NCBI RefSeq assembly: GCF_012271785.1
Contig: NZ_JAAWVT010000003.1
Location: forward strand, 124,001 to 188,000
Source: Paeniglutamicibacter terrestris
GTDB lineage: Bacteria > Actinomycetota > Actinomycetes > Actinomycetales > Micrococcaceae
Direction of reading: 5' to 3'
Length of the DNA stretch: 64,000 bases
How positions within the stretch are numbered: the stretch's first letter is position 1; each line of letters opens with the position of its first letter. Positions 1 through 8,844 of the stretch are shown here, in pieces. The notes under the pieces are model-generated. The model was not told where the DNA came from. It did no database searches and saw nothing but the letters and a program-made list of their open reading frames with translations. A program made the translations under genes and the position numbers.

Positions 1-1519
1 CTTCGCGGTGTACCCGGACCAGCGATCCGCTCTCATCAAGGTCGTAGAAACCCACGGCCAGGCGATGCGGGCGGATCGTGGGGTAGGCCTCGATGGCGCT
101 CTGGGTGATGGCGAAGGAAGTGATCACTCCGGATTCATCGGTATCGATCACCGCGCGCAGGGTATTTACGCCCGCGGTTTCCAGCCATGCGGCCGACCAG
201 GCCGAGAGATCGCGGCCCGAAGCGGCCTCCAGCTCACGCATCAAATCCGGAAGTTCGGTATTACTCCACGCGTGCTTGGCGAAGTAGCTTCGCACGCCGG
301 CCATGAACTGCTCCTGACCTACCCAGGCGACCAGTTGGCGCAAAACCGAGGCGCCCTTGGCGTAGGTGATGCCGTCGAAGTTCACCTGCACGTCTTCCAG
401 ATCGTTGATCTGCGCGACGATCGGGTGAGTGGAGGGCAGCTGGTCCTGACGGTAGGCCCAGTTCTTCTCCATGATGTTAAAGGTGGTCCACGCGGAGGTG
501 AATTCGGTGTTCTGCGCCGCGGCGAGTGTTGACATGAACTCGGCGAAGGACTCGTTCAGCCACAAATCGTTCCACCAGCGCATGGTGACCAGGTCGCCGA
601 ACCACATGTGAGCCAGTTCGTGCAGCACCGTGATGGCGCGGCGTTCAACCATGGCGTCGGTGGGTCGCGAGCGGAAGACGTAGGACTCTAGGAAGGTGAC
701 GGCACCGGCATTTTCCATCGCCCCGGCGTTAAACTCGGGCACAAAGAGCTGGTCGTACTTCTCAAAGGGGTAGGGCGTGCCGAACTGTTCCTCGAAGAAC
801 TCGAAGCCCTGGCGGGTCAGGGTGAAAATGTTCTGAGCGTCCAGGTGCTCCATGAGCGAGGCGCGGGCAAAAACACCCAGCGGGATGACTCGGCCATCGC
901 TGCTGGTCAGCTCGGAACGCACGGCCTTGTACGGGCCGGCGATTAGCGCGGTGATGTAGGAGGAGATGGGCGCGGTGGGGGCAAAGGCCCAGGTCTTGGC
1001 GCCGGGGTGCGCGGGCACTGGCGCCGGGGTGGTGGCGTTGGAAATGACGTCCCAGTGTTCCGGCGCGGTAATGGTGAAGGCGAAGGTGGCCTTCAAGTCT
1101 GGTTGTTCAAAAACGGCGAACATGCGTCGAGCATCCGGAACCTCAAATTGCGAGTAGAGGTAGACCTCGGAATCAACGGGGTCAACAAAGCGGTGCAGGC
1201 CCTCGCCGGTGTTCATGTACAACGCATCGGCGTCGATCACCAGGGTATTTTCCGCCGCCAGATCCGAAAGACTGATGCGTACCCCGTCCGATACCGTGGC
1301 CGGATCCAGCTCGGTCCCGTTCAGGTTCACGGAGCGGACGGCGGCCGTCACGGCGTCGATGAAGGTGCTGCTGCCGGCGGTGGCGGAGAAACGTACCGTG
1401 GTCCGGGAACCGAAGATGGTGTCGGAAACGGTTAAATCCAGCTCGACATCGTAGGAGTGCACGGTGATCAGTGCGGCCCGGGCGCGGGCCTCTTCGCGAG
1501 TGAGGTTCATTCCTGGCAT
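1..1519 (-). CDS. pepN: Aminopeptidase N, M1 family (3' end outside window)
   Basis: This zinc metallopeptidase removes N-terminal residues from peptides in the cytoplasm. The window holds about 506 N-terminal codons; the gene runs off the left edge. The substrate-binding motif GAMENAG lies near residue 264 and the zinc motif HELAHMWFG (HExxH) near residue 298, followed by the distal glutamate in NESFAEF, so the catalytic core is intact. I chose the ATG at 1519 because AAAGG lies 10 bases upstream; a second in-frame ATG at 1510 (MNLTREEA) is possible. It is divergent from the aspartate dehydrogenase gene. The same neighbourhood (pepN, DsbA-like, rpiB, nei, tig, clpP) exists in mycobacteria. 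Family assignment is firm. Confidence 0.95.
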   Translation of the reverse strand, partial: MPGMNLTREEARARAALITVHSYDVELDLTVSDTIFGSRTTVRFSATAGSSTFIDAVTAAVRSVNLNGTELDPATVSDGVRISLSDLAAENTLVIDADALYMNTGEGLHRFVDPVDSEVYLYSQFEVPDARRMFAVFEQPDLKATFAFTITAPEHWDVISNATTPAPVPAHPGAKTWAFAPTAPISSYITALIAGPYKAVRSELTSSDGRVIPLGVFARASLMEHLDAQNIFTLTRQGFEFFEEQFGTPYPFEKYDQLFVPEFNAGAMENAGAVTFLESYVFRSRPTDAMVERRAITVLHELAHMWFGDLVTMRWWNDLWLNESFAEFMSTLAAAQNTEFTSAWTTFNIMEKNWAYRQDQLPSTHPIVAQINDLEDVQVNFDGITYAKGASVLRQLVAWVGQEQFMAGVRSYFAKHAWSNTELPDLMRELEAASGRDLSAWSAAWLETAGVNTLRAVIDTDESGVITSFAITQSAIEAYPTIRPHRLAVGFYDLDESGSLVRVHRE

Positions 1520-1705
1520 GGTCTGACGTGCCTTTCGATGGTTGCCGGTCTGCAATAACTGTTTTTTGCTGCACGCGCTAGTGGGCGGGCCCCATGGGGA
1601 TGCACCGGTAGCGGGGAATGTGAAACAAACCTTGAACAGTGTGCCCATTCTCTCACCAACACCCCTCGGTGTCGCAAGTGGCGAAGTGCTGGTTGGATAG
1701 ATGTC

Positions 1706-2497
1706 ATGGCTATGGGTGTGGTTTTGCTGGGGTATGGCGCGATCGGTCGGGCGGTTCACCGCTCGCTGGCCGAGCATCAGGAGGATGTTGAGGTGCTGCG
1801 CATCGTGGACCGCGCGGTTCTGGAGGGCGGGGCACAGAATGCCGCAACGGCCCTTGGCGACGCGATCGCCGGCGCACAGCTGGTGATCGAGTGCGCCTCG
1901 CCCGCCGCCGTGCGCAGCTACGGCCCGGGCATCATCGGATCCGGGAGCCATCTCCTGGTGGCCTCCCTCGGGGCGCTGGTTGACCCCCAGCTGGCTCAGT
2001 GTTTGTTGCACGATGGGCCCGGGCGTTGTTACCTATCCACCGGAGCCATCGGGGGACTGGACCTGATCCGCGCCACGGCAGCAACGATCGAGCAGATTAC
2101 CCTGTGTACGCGCAAGGCGCCGCTGGCACTGCTGCACCCCGGCCTTCCCGAGCATCTTCGCTCCCTGCTCGCTGGGCTGCGGCCAGAACATGGCCCAGAG
2201 CAGGTCTTGAGCGGCAGCGTTGCCGACGCCATCAAGCTGTTTCCTTCCAACATCAACGTCGCCGCAGCCCTGGGTTTGGCCGCGGGGAATATGGCTCTGG
2301 TGCGGGTGCAAATCATCGCCGATCCGACCGCCCGCCGTACCACCCACAGCATTAACGTCCAGACCAGCAGCGGGAAATATAGTTTCGAGATTTCCAACCT
2401 TCCCGATCCCGCCAACCCCGCCACCAGCGCCCTGACCGCGCGCTCGATGGTCTCCGGAGTGCTGCGTCTGGCCGGCCGCGGACCGCACTTCATCTAG
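1706..2497 (+). CDS. nadX: L-aspartate dehydrogenase (NadX-like)
   Basis: The 263-residue protein has a Rossmann nucleotide-binding motif at residues 9-14 (GYGAIG) and the family motifs STGAIGGLDLI (mid-protein) and FPSNINVAAALGLA. It lies close to the usual length of the L-aspartate dehydrogenase family. That family oxidises L-aspartate to iminoaspartate with NAD(P), feeding NAD synthesis, or runs in reverse. No quinolinate synthase genes lie beside it, so the physiological role is inferred. The ATG at 1706 is used; the in-frame ATG at 1712 could be the start of a leaderless transcript, since a GATAGAT-like -10 lies just upstream. It stands alone between divergent pepN and the DUF1648 gene. 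Confidence 0.85.
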   Translation: MAMGVVLLGYGAIGRAVHRSLAEHQEDVEVLRIVDRAVLEGGAQNAATALGDAIAGAQLVIECASPAAVRSYGPGIIGSGSHLLVASLGALVDPQLAQCLLHDGPGRCYLSTGAIGGLDLIRATAATIEQITLCTRKAPLALLHPGLPEHLRSLLAGLRPEHGPEQVLSGSVADAIKLFPSNINVAAALGLAAGNMALVRVQIIADPTARRTTHSINVQTSSGKYSFEISNLPDPANPATSALTARSMVSGVLRLAGRGPHFI

Positions 2498-2584
2498 GGC
2501 GAGAGGAATGAAACCCATTCAATGTTCTGGATAGGCTGTGGGTAAATCCAACAATCCACAACAAGCAGGGGGACCCAGCCCACC

Positions 2585-3601
2585 ATGAGTGCACCATCTC
2601 ATCAACCAGCACCGTCATCCGCCCCACGATCGTGGGCACTGTGCCTAGGTACCATGCTCGTGATGCTGGTGGTGCACCTGGGCAGTACGGCCCTCTGGCA
2701 CCAGCGGCTGCCCGATCCGCTGGCCACGCACTGGAACGGTGCTCTGGTGGCCGATGGGGCAGGCGGCATCCTCACCCACCTGTTGGCCGGCAGCTTCGTC
2801 CTGGTGTTGCTCGGGATCCTCATGCCCTTCAGTGCCCGCTCGGCCGCGGGGTCGCGCACCGGTGCACCACTGCTGGTGGGCCTGGGCAATGCCCTGCTGG
2901 TGATCATCGGCGGCATGCTGCTCTCCGGTCTCATCGGGCAACTTGATGCACCCGAGGCGCTGGGCACCAGCATGGATTTCCGCGTGCTGATCGCCGTCCT
3001 ACTGCTGGGGATCGGCTGGGGTGTGGCCTCCGCCTTCCTGGTTCGCGCGGCACTACCCGCAGAGCCCGCCATGAGCGAACATCTGCTCGGCGAGCCGGCG
3101 GCTGCCACCGTGGCGTTTACTCCGGGGACCGTCATCAGCTCCACCGTGCGGATGCCCAAGGTGCTATTGCTGGTACTCGGCGCCCTCATTGCCGCGCTGC
3201 TAGTCTTCACATTCACCACCCGCACCGAAGGCGCGTTGGTCAATTGGTCGCTGCTCCCCGCTGCCGTCATCGTGCTGCTGGCTTCAGTGCTCTTCCTGAG
3301 CGGACGCGTGGTGGTCGATGAACAAGGCATCCGCGTCTACGGTGGTGGCCTTGTCAAGCTGCTGCACGTGCGCCCCGAGCACCTGGTCAGTGCCGAACAC
3401 CGGGACATTAGCCCGTCCGAATTCGGTGGCTGGGGTCTGCGCATCAGCGGTGCGGGAGTGGCCTTCATTACCGGGGCCGGTCCCGGAGTCATTGTGCAGC
3501 GCAAACGCGGGGCGGCGCGCATCTATTCCGTGGCCACCACCGAAGATGCGCAGAAGATGGCGCTGGTACTGAATTCATTAAGCACCACCAACCCCCTCTA
3601 G
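2585..3601 (+). CDS. DUF1648 domain membrane protein
   Basis: The 338-residue protein has a hydrophobic segment near residues 17-36, then the DUF1648-type motif LPDPLATHWN, then about five more hydrophobic segments (near residues 65-85, 98-120, 131-156, 196-215 and 222-240). A hydrophilic C-terminal domain of about 95 residues ends the protein. DUF1648 occurs in SdpI-like and other membrane proteins of Gram-positive bacteria; the function here is unknown. It is a single gene followed by rpiB after an 83-base gap. Confidence 0.7.
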   Translation: MSAPSHQPAPSSAPRSWALCLGTMLVMLVVHLGSTALWHQRLPDPLATHWNGALVADGAGGILTHLLAGSFVLVLLGILMPFSARSAAGSRTGAPLLVGLGNALLVIIGGMLLSGLIGQLDAPEALGTSMDFRVLIAVLLLGIGWGVASAFLVRAALPAEPAMSEHLLGEPAAATVAFTPGTVISSTVRMPKVLLLVLGALIAALLVFTFTTRTEGALVNWSLLPAAVIVLLASVLFLSGRVVVDEQGIRVYGGGLVKLLHVRPEHLVSAEHRDISPSEFGGWGLRISGAGVAFITGAGPGVIVQRKRGAARIYSVATTEDAQKMALVLNSLSTTNPL

Positions 3602-3684
3602 CTGTCATCGACTTAGTAGCACGGCGTGCCCGGGGCTAGGCTGGTTTCTGCACCACACCCCCTCCATGCCTAAGGACACCACTC

Positions 3685-4158
3685 ATGCGCGTTCACATTG
3701 CCACCGATCACGCGGGCCTCGAGCTCAGCGCCCACCTCATCAACCACCTGCGCTCCCAGGGCTTTGACATGGTTGACCACGGGCCGGCGGCTTACGACGC
3801 CGAAGATGACTACCCGTCCTTCTGCATCAACGCGGCCCTAGCAGTGGTGGCCGACCAGAACGCTGGTCTGGACTCACTGGGTATCGTGCTGGGCGGATCG
3901 GGCAACGGCGAGCAGATCGCTGCCAACAAGGTGGCTGGCATTCGTGCCGCCCTCGCTTGGAATCTGGACACCGCCCGACTGGCCCGCGAACACAACAACG
4001 CCAACGTTGTTGCCGTCGGCGGGCGCCAACACTCCCTAGAGGAAGCCACGGCCATCATCGAGGCATTCCTCGCCGAGCCCTTCTCCAACGTTGAACGCCA
4101 CATTCGCCGCATCTCCAAGATTGCGACCTACGAAACCACCGGCGAGGTTGTGGCCTAA
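3685..4158 (+). CDS. rpiB: Ribose-5-phosphate isomerase B
   Basis: This enzyme interconverts ribose 5-phosphate and ribulose 5-phosphate in the pentose phosphate pathway. The 157-residue product begins MRVHIATDHAG, the phosphate-binding start of the RpiB/LacAB family, and carries LGGSGNGEQIAANK, the family's active-site loop. The actinobacterial form has Ser/Gly there instead of the Cys of E. coli RpiB. The helix NVERHIRRISKI at the C-terminus is also typical. TAAGGA lies 9 bases before the ATG. It is followed by nei with a 20-base gap, so the two probably form one transcript. The same pairing is conserved in mycobacteria. Confidence 0.95.
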   Translation: MRVHIATDHAGLELSAHLINHLRSQGFDMVDHGPAAYDAEDDYPSFCINAALAVVADQNAGLDSLGIVLGGSGNGEQIAANKVAGIRAALAWNLDTARLAREHNNANVVAVGGRQHSLEEATAIIEAFLAEPFSNVERHIRRISKIATYETTGEVVA

Positions 4159-4178
4159 GTCAAGGTCAATCGCCCACC

Positions 4179-5138
4179 ATGCCCGAAGGCCACTCGGTAC
4201 ACCGCCTGTCCCGCCAATTTGACGACGTCTTTGGCGGGCAGGTCCTCACCATCTCCTCCCCGCAGGGCAGATTTGCGCCCGCGGCTGCCCTGATTGATGG
4301 GCAACGGTTGATCAGCTCCCGGGCCCACGGAAAGCAGCTGTTTCTCGGGTTCGGAAACGACCTGGTATTGCGGGTGCATCTGGGGCTCTATGGCGCCTGG
4401 AGTTTCGGCGGGGACGAGCATTTCTCCGGCGCCTCCTCGATTGGTGCCCCGCGCAAGGTGGGGGAACGGGAACAGGGCCCCGCTGCCGCACCCGGTCCCT
4501 ACAACGGTCCGCCGGAACCGGTGGGAATGGTGCGCGCCAGATTAGTCTCGGCCCACGGCTGGGCCGACCTTCGTGGCCCCAGCGCCTGTGAGGTCCTGAC
4601 TGTCGAGCAGGCACTGGCCGTGCGCGCCAAGCTGGGTCCGGATCCGCTGGTGGCAGCGGCCGGGGAATTTGAGTTGAGTAAGGGGCGGGGAAGTGCCCAG
4701 GCGCACCAGGCCGATGCCCGAACTGCCCGCAAGGACTTCGTGGCACGCCTGAGTCGCAAGCGCACCCCCATCGGAACCACGCTCATGGATCAGGGAGTGC
4801 TGGCTGGCGTGGGAAATATCTACCGTGCCGAGGCCCTGTTCCGGCGGGGAATTGACCCCTTCATGGTGGCCAGCGAGCTGTCGGTGCGCGCGGCAGGGAT
4901 GCTGTGGGATGACATCGCAGAAATTATGTCCGATGGTGTTCGCGACGGAAAGATCATCACCACTCGCGTGAACGATCGCGGTGCCGGGGACCTCTGGCCG
5001 GATAACGCCTACTACACCTACCAGCGTCAGGGCCGAGGGTGCAGGTTATGCTCCGCCACCATCGCACTGGCGGAGGTTGGCGGTCGCAAGCTCTACTGGT
5101 GCCCCGGCTGCCAACGGGTCAAGTCGAGCCGTCCCTGA
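4179..5138 (+). CDS. nei: Fpg/Nei family DNA glycosylase (endonuclease VIII-like)
   Basis: This base-excision repair enzyme removes oxidised bases and cuts at the abasic site. The start MPEGHSVHRL gives the catalytic Pro2 and Glu3 of the family. The helix-two-turn-helix region contains LMDQGVLAGVGNIYRAEALF, and the C-terminal zinc finger has CRLC and CPGC pairs (near residues 289-312). The start resembles the mycobacterial Nei1 type (Rv2464c), which also sits beside rpiB. At 319 residues it is slightly long; the extra residues form an Ala/Gly/Pro-rich insert near residues 85-115. Cleavage preference cannot be read from sequence. Confidence 0.9.
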   Translation: MPEGHSVHRLSRQFDDVFGGQVLTISSPQGRFAPAAALIDGQRLISSRAHGKQLFLGFGNDLVLRVHLGLYGAWSFGGDEHFSGASSIGAPRKVGEREQGPAAAPGPYNGPPEPVGMVRARLVSAHGWADLRGPSACEVLTVEQALAVRAKLGPDPLVAAAGEFELSKGRGSAQAHQADARTARKDFVARLSRKRTPIGTTLMDQGVLAGVGNIYRAEALFRRGIDPFMVASELSVRAAGMLWDDIAEIMSDGVRDGKIITTRVNDRGAGDLWPDNAYYTYQRQGRGCRLCSATIALAEVGGRKLYWCPGCQRVKSSRP

Positions 5139-5177
5139 CCTCGCACGATCACGTGAATCGGGACGAGAACCGTCGAT

Positions 5178-5207
5178 TTGCGCGGCGCCGAAAGATGGTG
5201 CTAAAGT
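5178..5207 (+). promoter_or_regulatory. Candidate promoter of tRNA-Gly
   Basis: TTGCGC (5178-5183) and TAAAGT (5202-5207) are 18 bases apart and lie about 35 bases before the tRNA. The match to sigma-A consensus is moderate and the call rests on position. Confidence 0.5.
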
Positions 5208-5241
5208 CTAATCCGTTGCCACCGACAAGGTGAGCAAATGC

Positions 5242-5312
5242 GGGGATGTAGCTTAGTGGTAAAGCCTCAGTTTTCCAAACTGATGATGCGGGTTCGATTC
5301 CCGTCATCCCCT
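5242..5312 (+). tRNA. tRNA-Gly (anticodon TCC)
   Basis: The cloverleaf can be drawn completely. The acceptor stem GGGGATG pairs with CATCCCC, and the anticodon stem TCAGT/ACTGA encloses the loop TTTCCAA with anticodon TCC at 5274-5276. The T arm has TTCGATT. The discriminator is T at 5312; the following bases are CCG, so CCA is not encoded. Confidence 0.95.
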
Positions 5313-5317
5313 CCGGT

Positions 5318-5360
5318 AAAGAGTGTTTTGGTTTCCATGGAAACCGAAACACTCTTTTTC
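5318..5360 (+). terminator. Strong terminator after tRNA-Gly
   Basis: A near-perfect 19-bp hairpin whose centre is the palindrome GGTTTCCATGGAAACC is followed by a T-rich run. It separates tRNA-Gly from tRNA-Pro. The 207 bases between it and tRNA-Pro hold no convincing gene; a TAGACT at 5548-5553 may be the -10 of tRNA-Pro. Confidence 0.85.
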
Positions 5361-5567
5361 TTTGCCCCGCTGCTGGCGGTGGATCAGATGCTTTGCGGCC
5401 CCGAACTAGGGCCGCAGCGGGAGCTCTTGACCCAAGCGGGAGCCCGAATTTGGTTTTCCGCGAAATGCTTGTATGGTTGTTCCGCGCCGTCGACGAATTC
5501 CAAACTTCTGGTCGACGGGCGATTAGTAGAAATATGTTTATTCCGCATAGACTGTTTCTGCACTAAT

Positions 5568-5642
5568 CGGGGTGTAGCTCAGCTTGGCTAGAGCGCGCGC
5601 TTTGGGAGCGTGAGGTCGCAGGTTCGAATCCTGTCACCCCGA
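5568..5642 (+). tRNA. tRNA-Pro (anticodon TGG)
   Basis: The acceptor stem CGGGGTG pairs with CACCCCG. The anticodon stem CGCGC/GCGTG (one G-T pair) encloses TTTGGGA with anticodon TGG. The T loop is TTCGAAT, the discriminator is A at 5642 and CCA is not encoded. Confidence 0.95.
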
Positions 5643-5650
5643 CTCTGTAT

Positions 5651-5683
5651 TCAACCCCGTAACGGAATCCGTTACGGGGTTGA
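5651..5683 (+). terminator. Perfect 16-bp inverted repeat between tRNA-Pro and tig
   Basis: TCAACCCCGTAACGGA (5651-5666) is perfectly repeated in inverse at 5668-5683. No T run follows, so it may terminate the tRNA transcript weakly, mark its processing, or fold in the tig leader. Confidence 0.6.
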
Positions 5684-5724
5684 AGTCCAGCTCAGACCAA
5701 ACAACACACCAGGAGTACACCGCT

Positions 5725-7101
5725 GTGAAGAGCGCCGTCGAAACCCTCACCCCCACCCGGGTCAAGCTCACTGTTGAAGTTCCTTACGAGGAACTGAAGC
5801 CGCGTATCGCTGAGGCCTACAAGACCATCGCCAAGCAGATCCAGGTTCCCGGCTTCCGCGCCGGCAAGGTCCCGTCCCGCATGATTGATCAGCGCGTCGG
5901 CCGTGGCTACGTCCTGGAAACTGCCATCAACGAAGGCATGAACACCTACTACCAGCAGGCCGTCACCGAGAACGAAATCGTTCCGCTGTCGCGTCCCGAG
6001 GTAGAAATCACCGAGCAGCCCTCCGCTGAGGTTGCCGGCGAAGGCCAGCTGGCCTTCCAGGTCGAAATCGACATTCGCCCGAGCATCGAACTGCCTGACT
6101 ACAAGGGCCTGGCAGTCACCGTTGAAGCCAGCGAAGCCGGCGACGCCGACATCGAAAAGGCACTGGATGACCTGCGCGGTCGCTTCGGCACGCTCAAGTC
6201 CATCGAGCGCCCGGCCGCCAACGATGACTTCATCACCTTGGATTTGACCGCTACGGTCGAGGGCGAAGAGGTCGATTCGGCCACCGGCCTGTCCTACCAG
6301 GTTGGCGCAGGCACCATGCTTGAGGGCATGGACGAAGCAGTCACCGGCCTGTCCGCAGGCGAAGACGCTACGTTCGTCACCAAGCTGGCCGGCGGCGAGC
6401 ACGCAGGTGCCGACGCACAGGTCACCGTCGTGGTTACCGCCGTCAAGGAGCGCGAGCTTCCCGAGGCCAACGACGACTTCGCACAGCTGGCGTCCGAATT
6501 CGACACCATGGCCGAACTGCGCGAATCCTTGGCTAAGGATGCAGCGGAGTCCAAGGTTGTTGAGCAGGGCGTTGCGGCTCGCGACTTGGTTCTCGAGCAG
6601 CTCTTGGCACTGGTTGAGGTTCCGGTTCCGGAGTCCGTCATCGCCGAGCAGGTTGAGCAGCACTTCGAACAGGGCGCCCACAACGAGGGCGAAGAGCACG
6701 ACACCGAAGAGCACCGCGCCGAGGTCAGCGAGAACACCGCCAAGGCCTTCAAGAACGAGATCGTTCTCGACGCAGTGGCCGAAGCAGAGAAGATTGGCGT
6801 TGCCCAGTCCGAACTGATCGACTACATCGTGCAGACCGCAGGTCAGTACGGCATGGACCCGAACCAGTTCGCGCAGATGCTCGACGGTGCCGGCCAGGTC
6901 CCGATGCTGGTTGGCGAAGTTCGCCGCCGCAAGGCACTTGCCAAAGTCCTGGAACTGGCAGTTGTCACCGACAGCAACGGCAACGTTGTGGATCTCTCCG
7001 ACTTCGTTCGCCCGGGCGACGAAGCAGAGAACGCCTCCTCGGCGTCGTCCGCTTCCTCTGCCTCATCAGCCTCATCGGCTTCGGCAGCATCCGCTAAGTA
7101 G
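5725..7101 (+). CDS. tig: Trigger factor (ribosome-associated chaperone and PPIase)
   Basis: Trigger factor binds ribosomal protein L23 and shields nascent chains. The 458-residue product shows the N-terminal ribosome-binding signature [20 protein letters not shown] central FKBP-type PPIase domain starts at [14 protein letters not shown], and a helical C-terminal domain follows. The GTG at 5725 is chosen because AGGAG precedes it at proper spacing; a longer reading frame from TTG 5680 starts inside the hairpin and is unlikely. The tail is an Ala/Ser repeat (ASS five times, codons 7033-7080), longer and more regular than usual. clpP1-clpP2-clpX follow, a classical pairing of folding and proteolysis genes. 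Confidence 0.97.
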   Translation: MKSAVETLTPTRVKLTVEVPYEELKPRIAEAYKTIAKQIQVPGFRAGKVPSRMIDQRVGRGYVLETAINEGMNTYYQQAVTENEIVPLSRPEVEITEQPSAEVAGEGQLAFQVEIDIRPSIELPDYKGLAVTVEASEAGDADIEKALDDLRGRFGTLKSIERPAANDDFITLDLTATVEGEEVDSATGLSYQVGAGTMLEGMDEAVTGLSAGEDATFVTKLAGGEHAGADAQVTVVVTAVKERELPEANDDFAQLASEFDTMAELRESLAKDAAESKVVEQGVAARDLVLEQLLALVEVPVPESVIAEQVEQHFEQGAHNEGEEHDTEEHRAEVSENTAKAFKNEIVLDAVAEAEKIGVAQSELIDYIVQTAGQYGMDPNQFAQMLDGAGQVPMLVGEVRRRKALAKVLELAVVTDSNGNVVDLSDFVRPGDEAENASSASSASSASSASSASAASAK

Positions 7102-7132
7102 TGCGGCGCCGCTGACGCGGCAAGAGTTTCCC

Positions 7133-7174
7133 AGCGTGGAGTCACCTGTAAAAGGTGGCTCCACGCTTCTTTTA
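7133..7174 (+). terminator. Terminator after tig
   Basis: AGCGTGGAGTCACCT (7133-7147) pairs with AGGTGGCTCCACGCT (7153-7167) with one mismatch, followed by TCTTTT. This ends the tig transcript before the clp genes, which have their own 175-base leader. Confidence 0.85.
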
Positions 7175-7348
7175 TGTGAGCTTTTAAGCCTACGGCGATG
7201 GCATCAGCCCCGACCATGCGCCGACAGCGAACAGTTGGACTTAGGCCCCCAAATCCGCTGGCCAAGGCAGTAATGTTCAAGGAAGTAAAGAGCCAGTGAC
7301 TCGACGGACAGAACATCGGGTCACGGCATCACGGAGAGGTATCAGAAC

Positions 7349-7969
7349 ATGTCCAGTGACTCCCGCACTCCCACGATGGCTTCGGTAGATCCGGCCGCAC
7401 GTGAGGACTACATCTACAATCGTCTCCTCAAGGAGCGCATCATTTGGTTGGGCACCGAGGTGAGCGATGCTAACGCAAACGCCATCTGCTCCCAGCTTTT
7501 GCTGCTCTCCGCAGAGGACCCGGACAAGGACATCTGGCTGTACATCAACTCACCGGGTGGTTCCATCACCGCCGGTATGGCGATCTACGACACCATGAAC
7601 TACATCCCTAACGATGTTGTCACTGTCGCCACCGGCCTGGCCGCCTCGATGGGCCAGTTCCTGCTCTCCTCGGGTACCCCGGGTAAGCGTTACGCCACCC
7701 CGAACGCCCGCATCCTGATGCACCAGCCCTCTGGTGGCATCGGCGGTACCGCCTCGGATATTCGTATCCAGGCAGAACTGATCCTGCACATGAAGAAGGT
7801 CATGAGCGAGCTGACCGCGGCCCAGACCGGCCAGAGCCTCGAGACCATCCTCAAGGACAACGAGCGCGATAAGTGGTTCACCGCCACCGACGGACTCGCT
7901 TACGGCTTCTTTGACCACATCGCCCAGTCCGCCGGCATTGTTTCCGGTGGCGGCGGAGTCTCGAAGTAA
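7349..7969 (+). CDS. clpP1: ATP-dependent Clp protease proteolytic subunit 1
   Basis: This is one of two ClpP paralogues that form the mixed ClpP1P2 barrel typical of actinobacteria. The 206-residue product carries the catalytic Ser100 (GLAASMGQ) and His125 (ILMHQPSGG), with the acidic residue in the TDGLAYGF region. GGAGAGG lies about 9 bases before the ATG at 7349. clpP2 follows after 44 bases, so the pair is probably one transcript. The unfoldase gene clpX lies just downstream. Confidence 0.96.
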   Translation: MSSDSRTPTMASVDPAAREDYIYNRLLKERIIWLGTEVSDANANAICSQLLLLSAEDPDKDIWLYINSPGGSITAGMAIYDTMNYIPNDVVTVATGLAASMGQFLLSSGTPGKRYATPNARILMHQPSGGIGGTASDIRIQAELILHMKKVMSELTAAQTGQSLETILKDNERDKWFTATDGLAYGFFDHIAQSAGIVSGGGGVSK

Positions 7970-8013
7970 CGCGACGGCACCCGGCAGACCTAACTGATTT
8001 CCCAGGAGTAACG

Positions 8014-8676
8014 ATGAATTTCACCCCGCATGCCACCTCCGGCGAAATGCCGTCGGCGCGCTACATCCTTCCGCAGTTCGAGGAGCGTACCCCCTACGGG
8101 TTTAAGCGCCAGGACCCGTACGCGAAGCTTTTCGAAGACCGCATCATTTTCCTGGGCACCCAGGTTGATGACGCTTCGGCCGACGATGTCATGGCTCAGC
8201 TGCTGGTCCTCGAATCCATGGACCCCGAGCGCGACATCACCTTGTACATCAACTCACCCGGTGGCTCGTTCACCGCGATGACGGCGATCTACGACACGAT
8301 GCAGTTTATTCGTCCAGAGATCCAGACCGTCTGCTTGGGTCAGGCCGCCAGCGCAGCAGCGGTATTGCTCGCCGGTGGTACCCCGGGCAAGCGCTTGGCG
8401 CTTCCCAACGCCCGTGTGCTGATCCATCAGCCGGCCATGGGTGGCGGCGAACGCGGTACCGCGAGTGACCTGCAGATCCAGGCCGAAGAGGTCATGCGCA
8501 TGCGCGCTTGGCTGGAAAACACCTTGGCCGGGCACAGCAACAAGACCGCTGAGGAAGTCGGCAACGACATCGAACGCGATCTTTACATGACCGCTGCGGA
8601 GGCCAAGACCTACGGCCTGATCGACGAGGTGCTCTCACCTCGTAAGATCAAGCCGCAGAGCACCATTACTCGCTAG
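8014..8676 (+). CDS. clpP2: ATP-dependent Clp protease proteolytic subunit 2
   Basis: The second ClpP subunit has Ser113 ([11 protein letters not shown]) and His138 ([11 protein letters not shown]) in place. Its N-terminus ([22 protein letters not shown]) is longer than that of ClpP1 and is typical of actinobacterial ClpP2, where the propeptide is processed during assembly. AGGAG lies 5-6 bases before the ATG. At 220 residues it is of normal length. It works with ClpP1 and the ClpX encoded 169 bases downstream. Confidence 0.96.
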   Translation: MNFTPHATSGEMPSARYILPQFEERTPYGFKRQDPYAKLFEDRIIFLGTQVDDASADDVMAQLLVLESMDPERDITLYINSPGGSFTAMTAIYDTMQFIRPEIQTVCLGQAASAAAVLLAGGTPGKRLALPNARVLIHQPAMGGGERGTASDLQIQAEEVMRMRAWLENTLAGHSNKTAEEVGNDIERDLYMTAAEAKTYGLIDEVLSPRKIKPQSTITR

Positions 8677-8690
8677 AAATAGCGGCACAC

Positions 8691-8747
8691 CGAACGGGCG
8701 GCCATCGCTGGAGGCGCGAAATATGCGCACCATGGGCCGCCCGTTCG
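8691..8747 (+). terminator. Inverted repeat after clpP2
   Basis: CGAACGGGCGGCC (8691-8703) is perfectly repeated in inverse at 8735-8747 around a 31-base loop. There is no long T run. It probably ends or attenuates the clpP transcript before clpX. Confidence 0.65.
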
Positions 8748-8844
8748 CCCATTCTGTCCTAGCTCTGTCATAGAGTTAAGGCAGTTCAGCATTTCCGGTT
8801 CTTGTGGCCGGTCATACCGGTACCAGGCAAAGGGGACCAATTCG

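Noticed and set aside
5680-5724. Upstream TTG start for trigger factor
   Set aside because: It lies inside a perfect hairpin, and the GTG at 5725 has a proper AGGAG.
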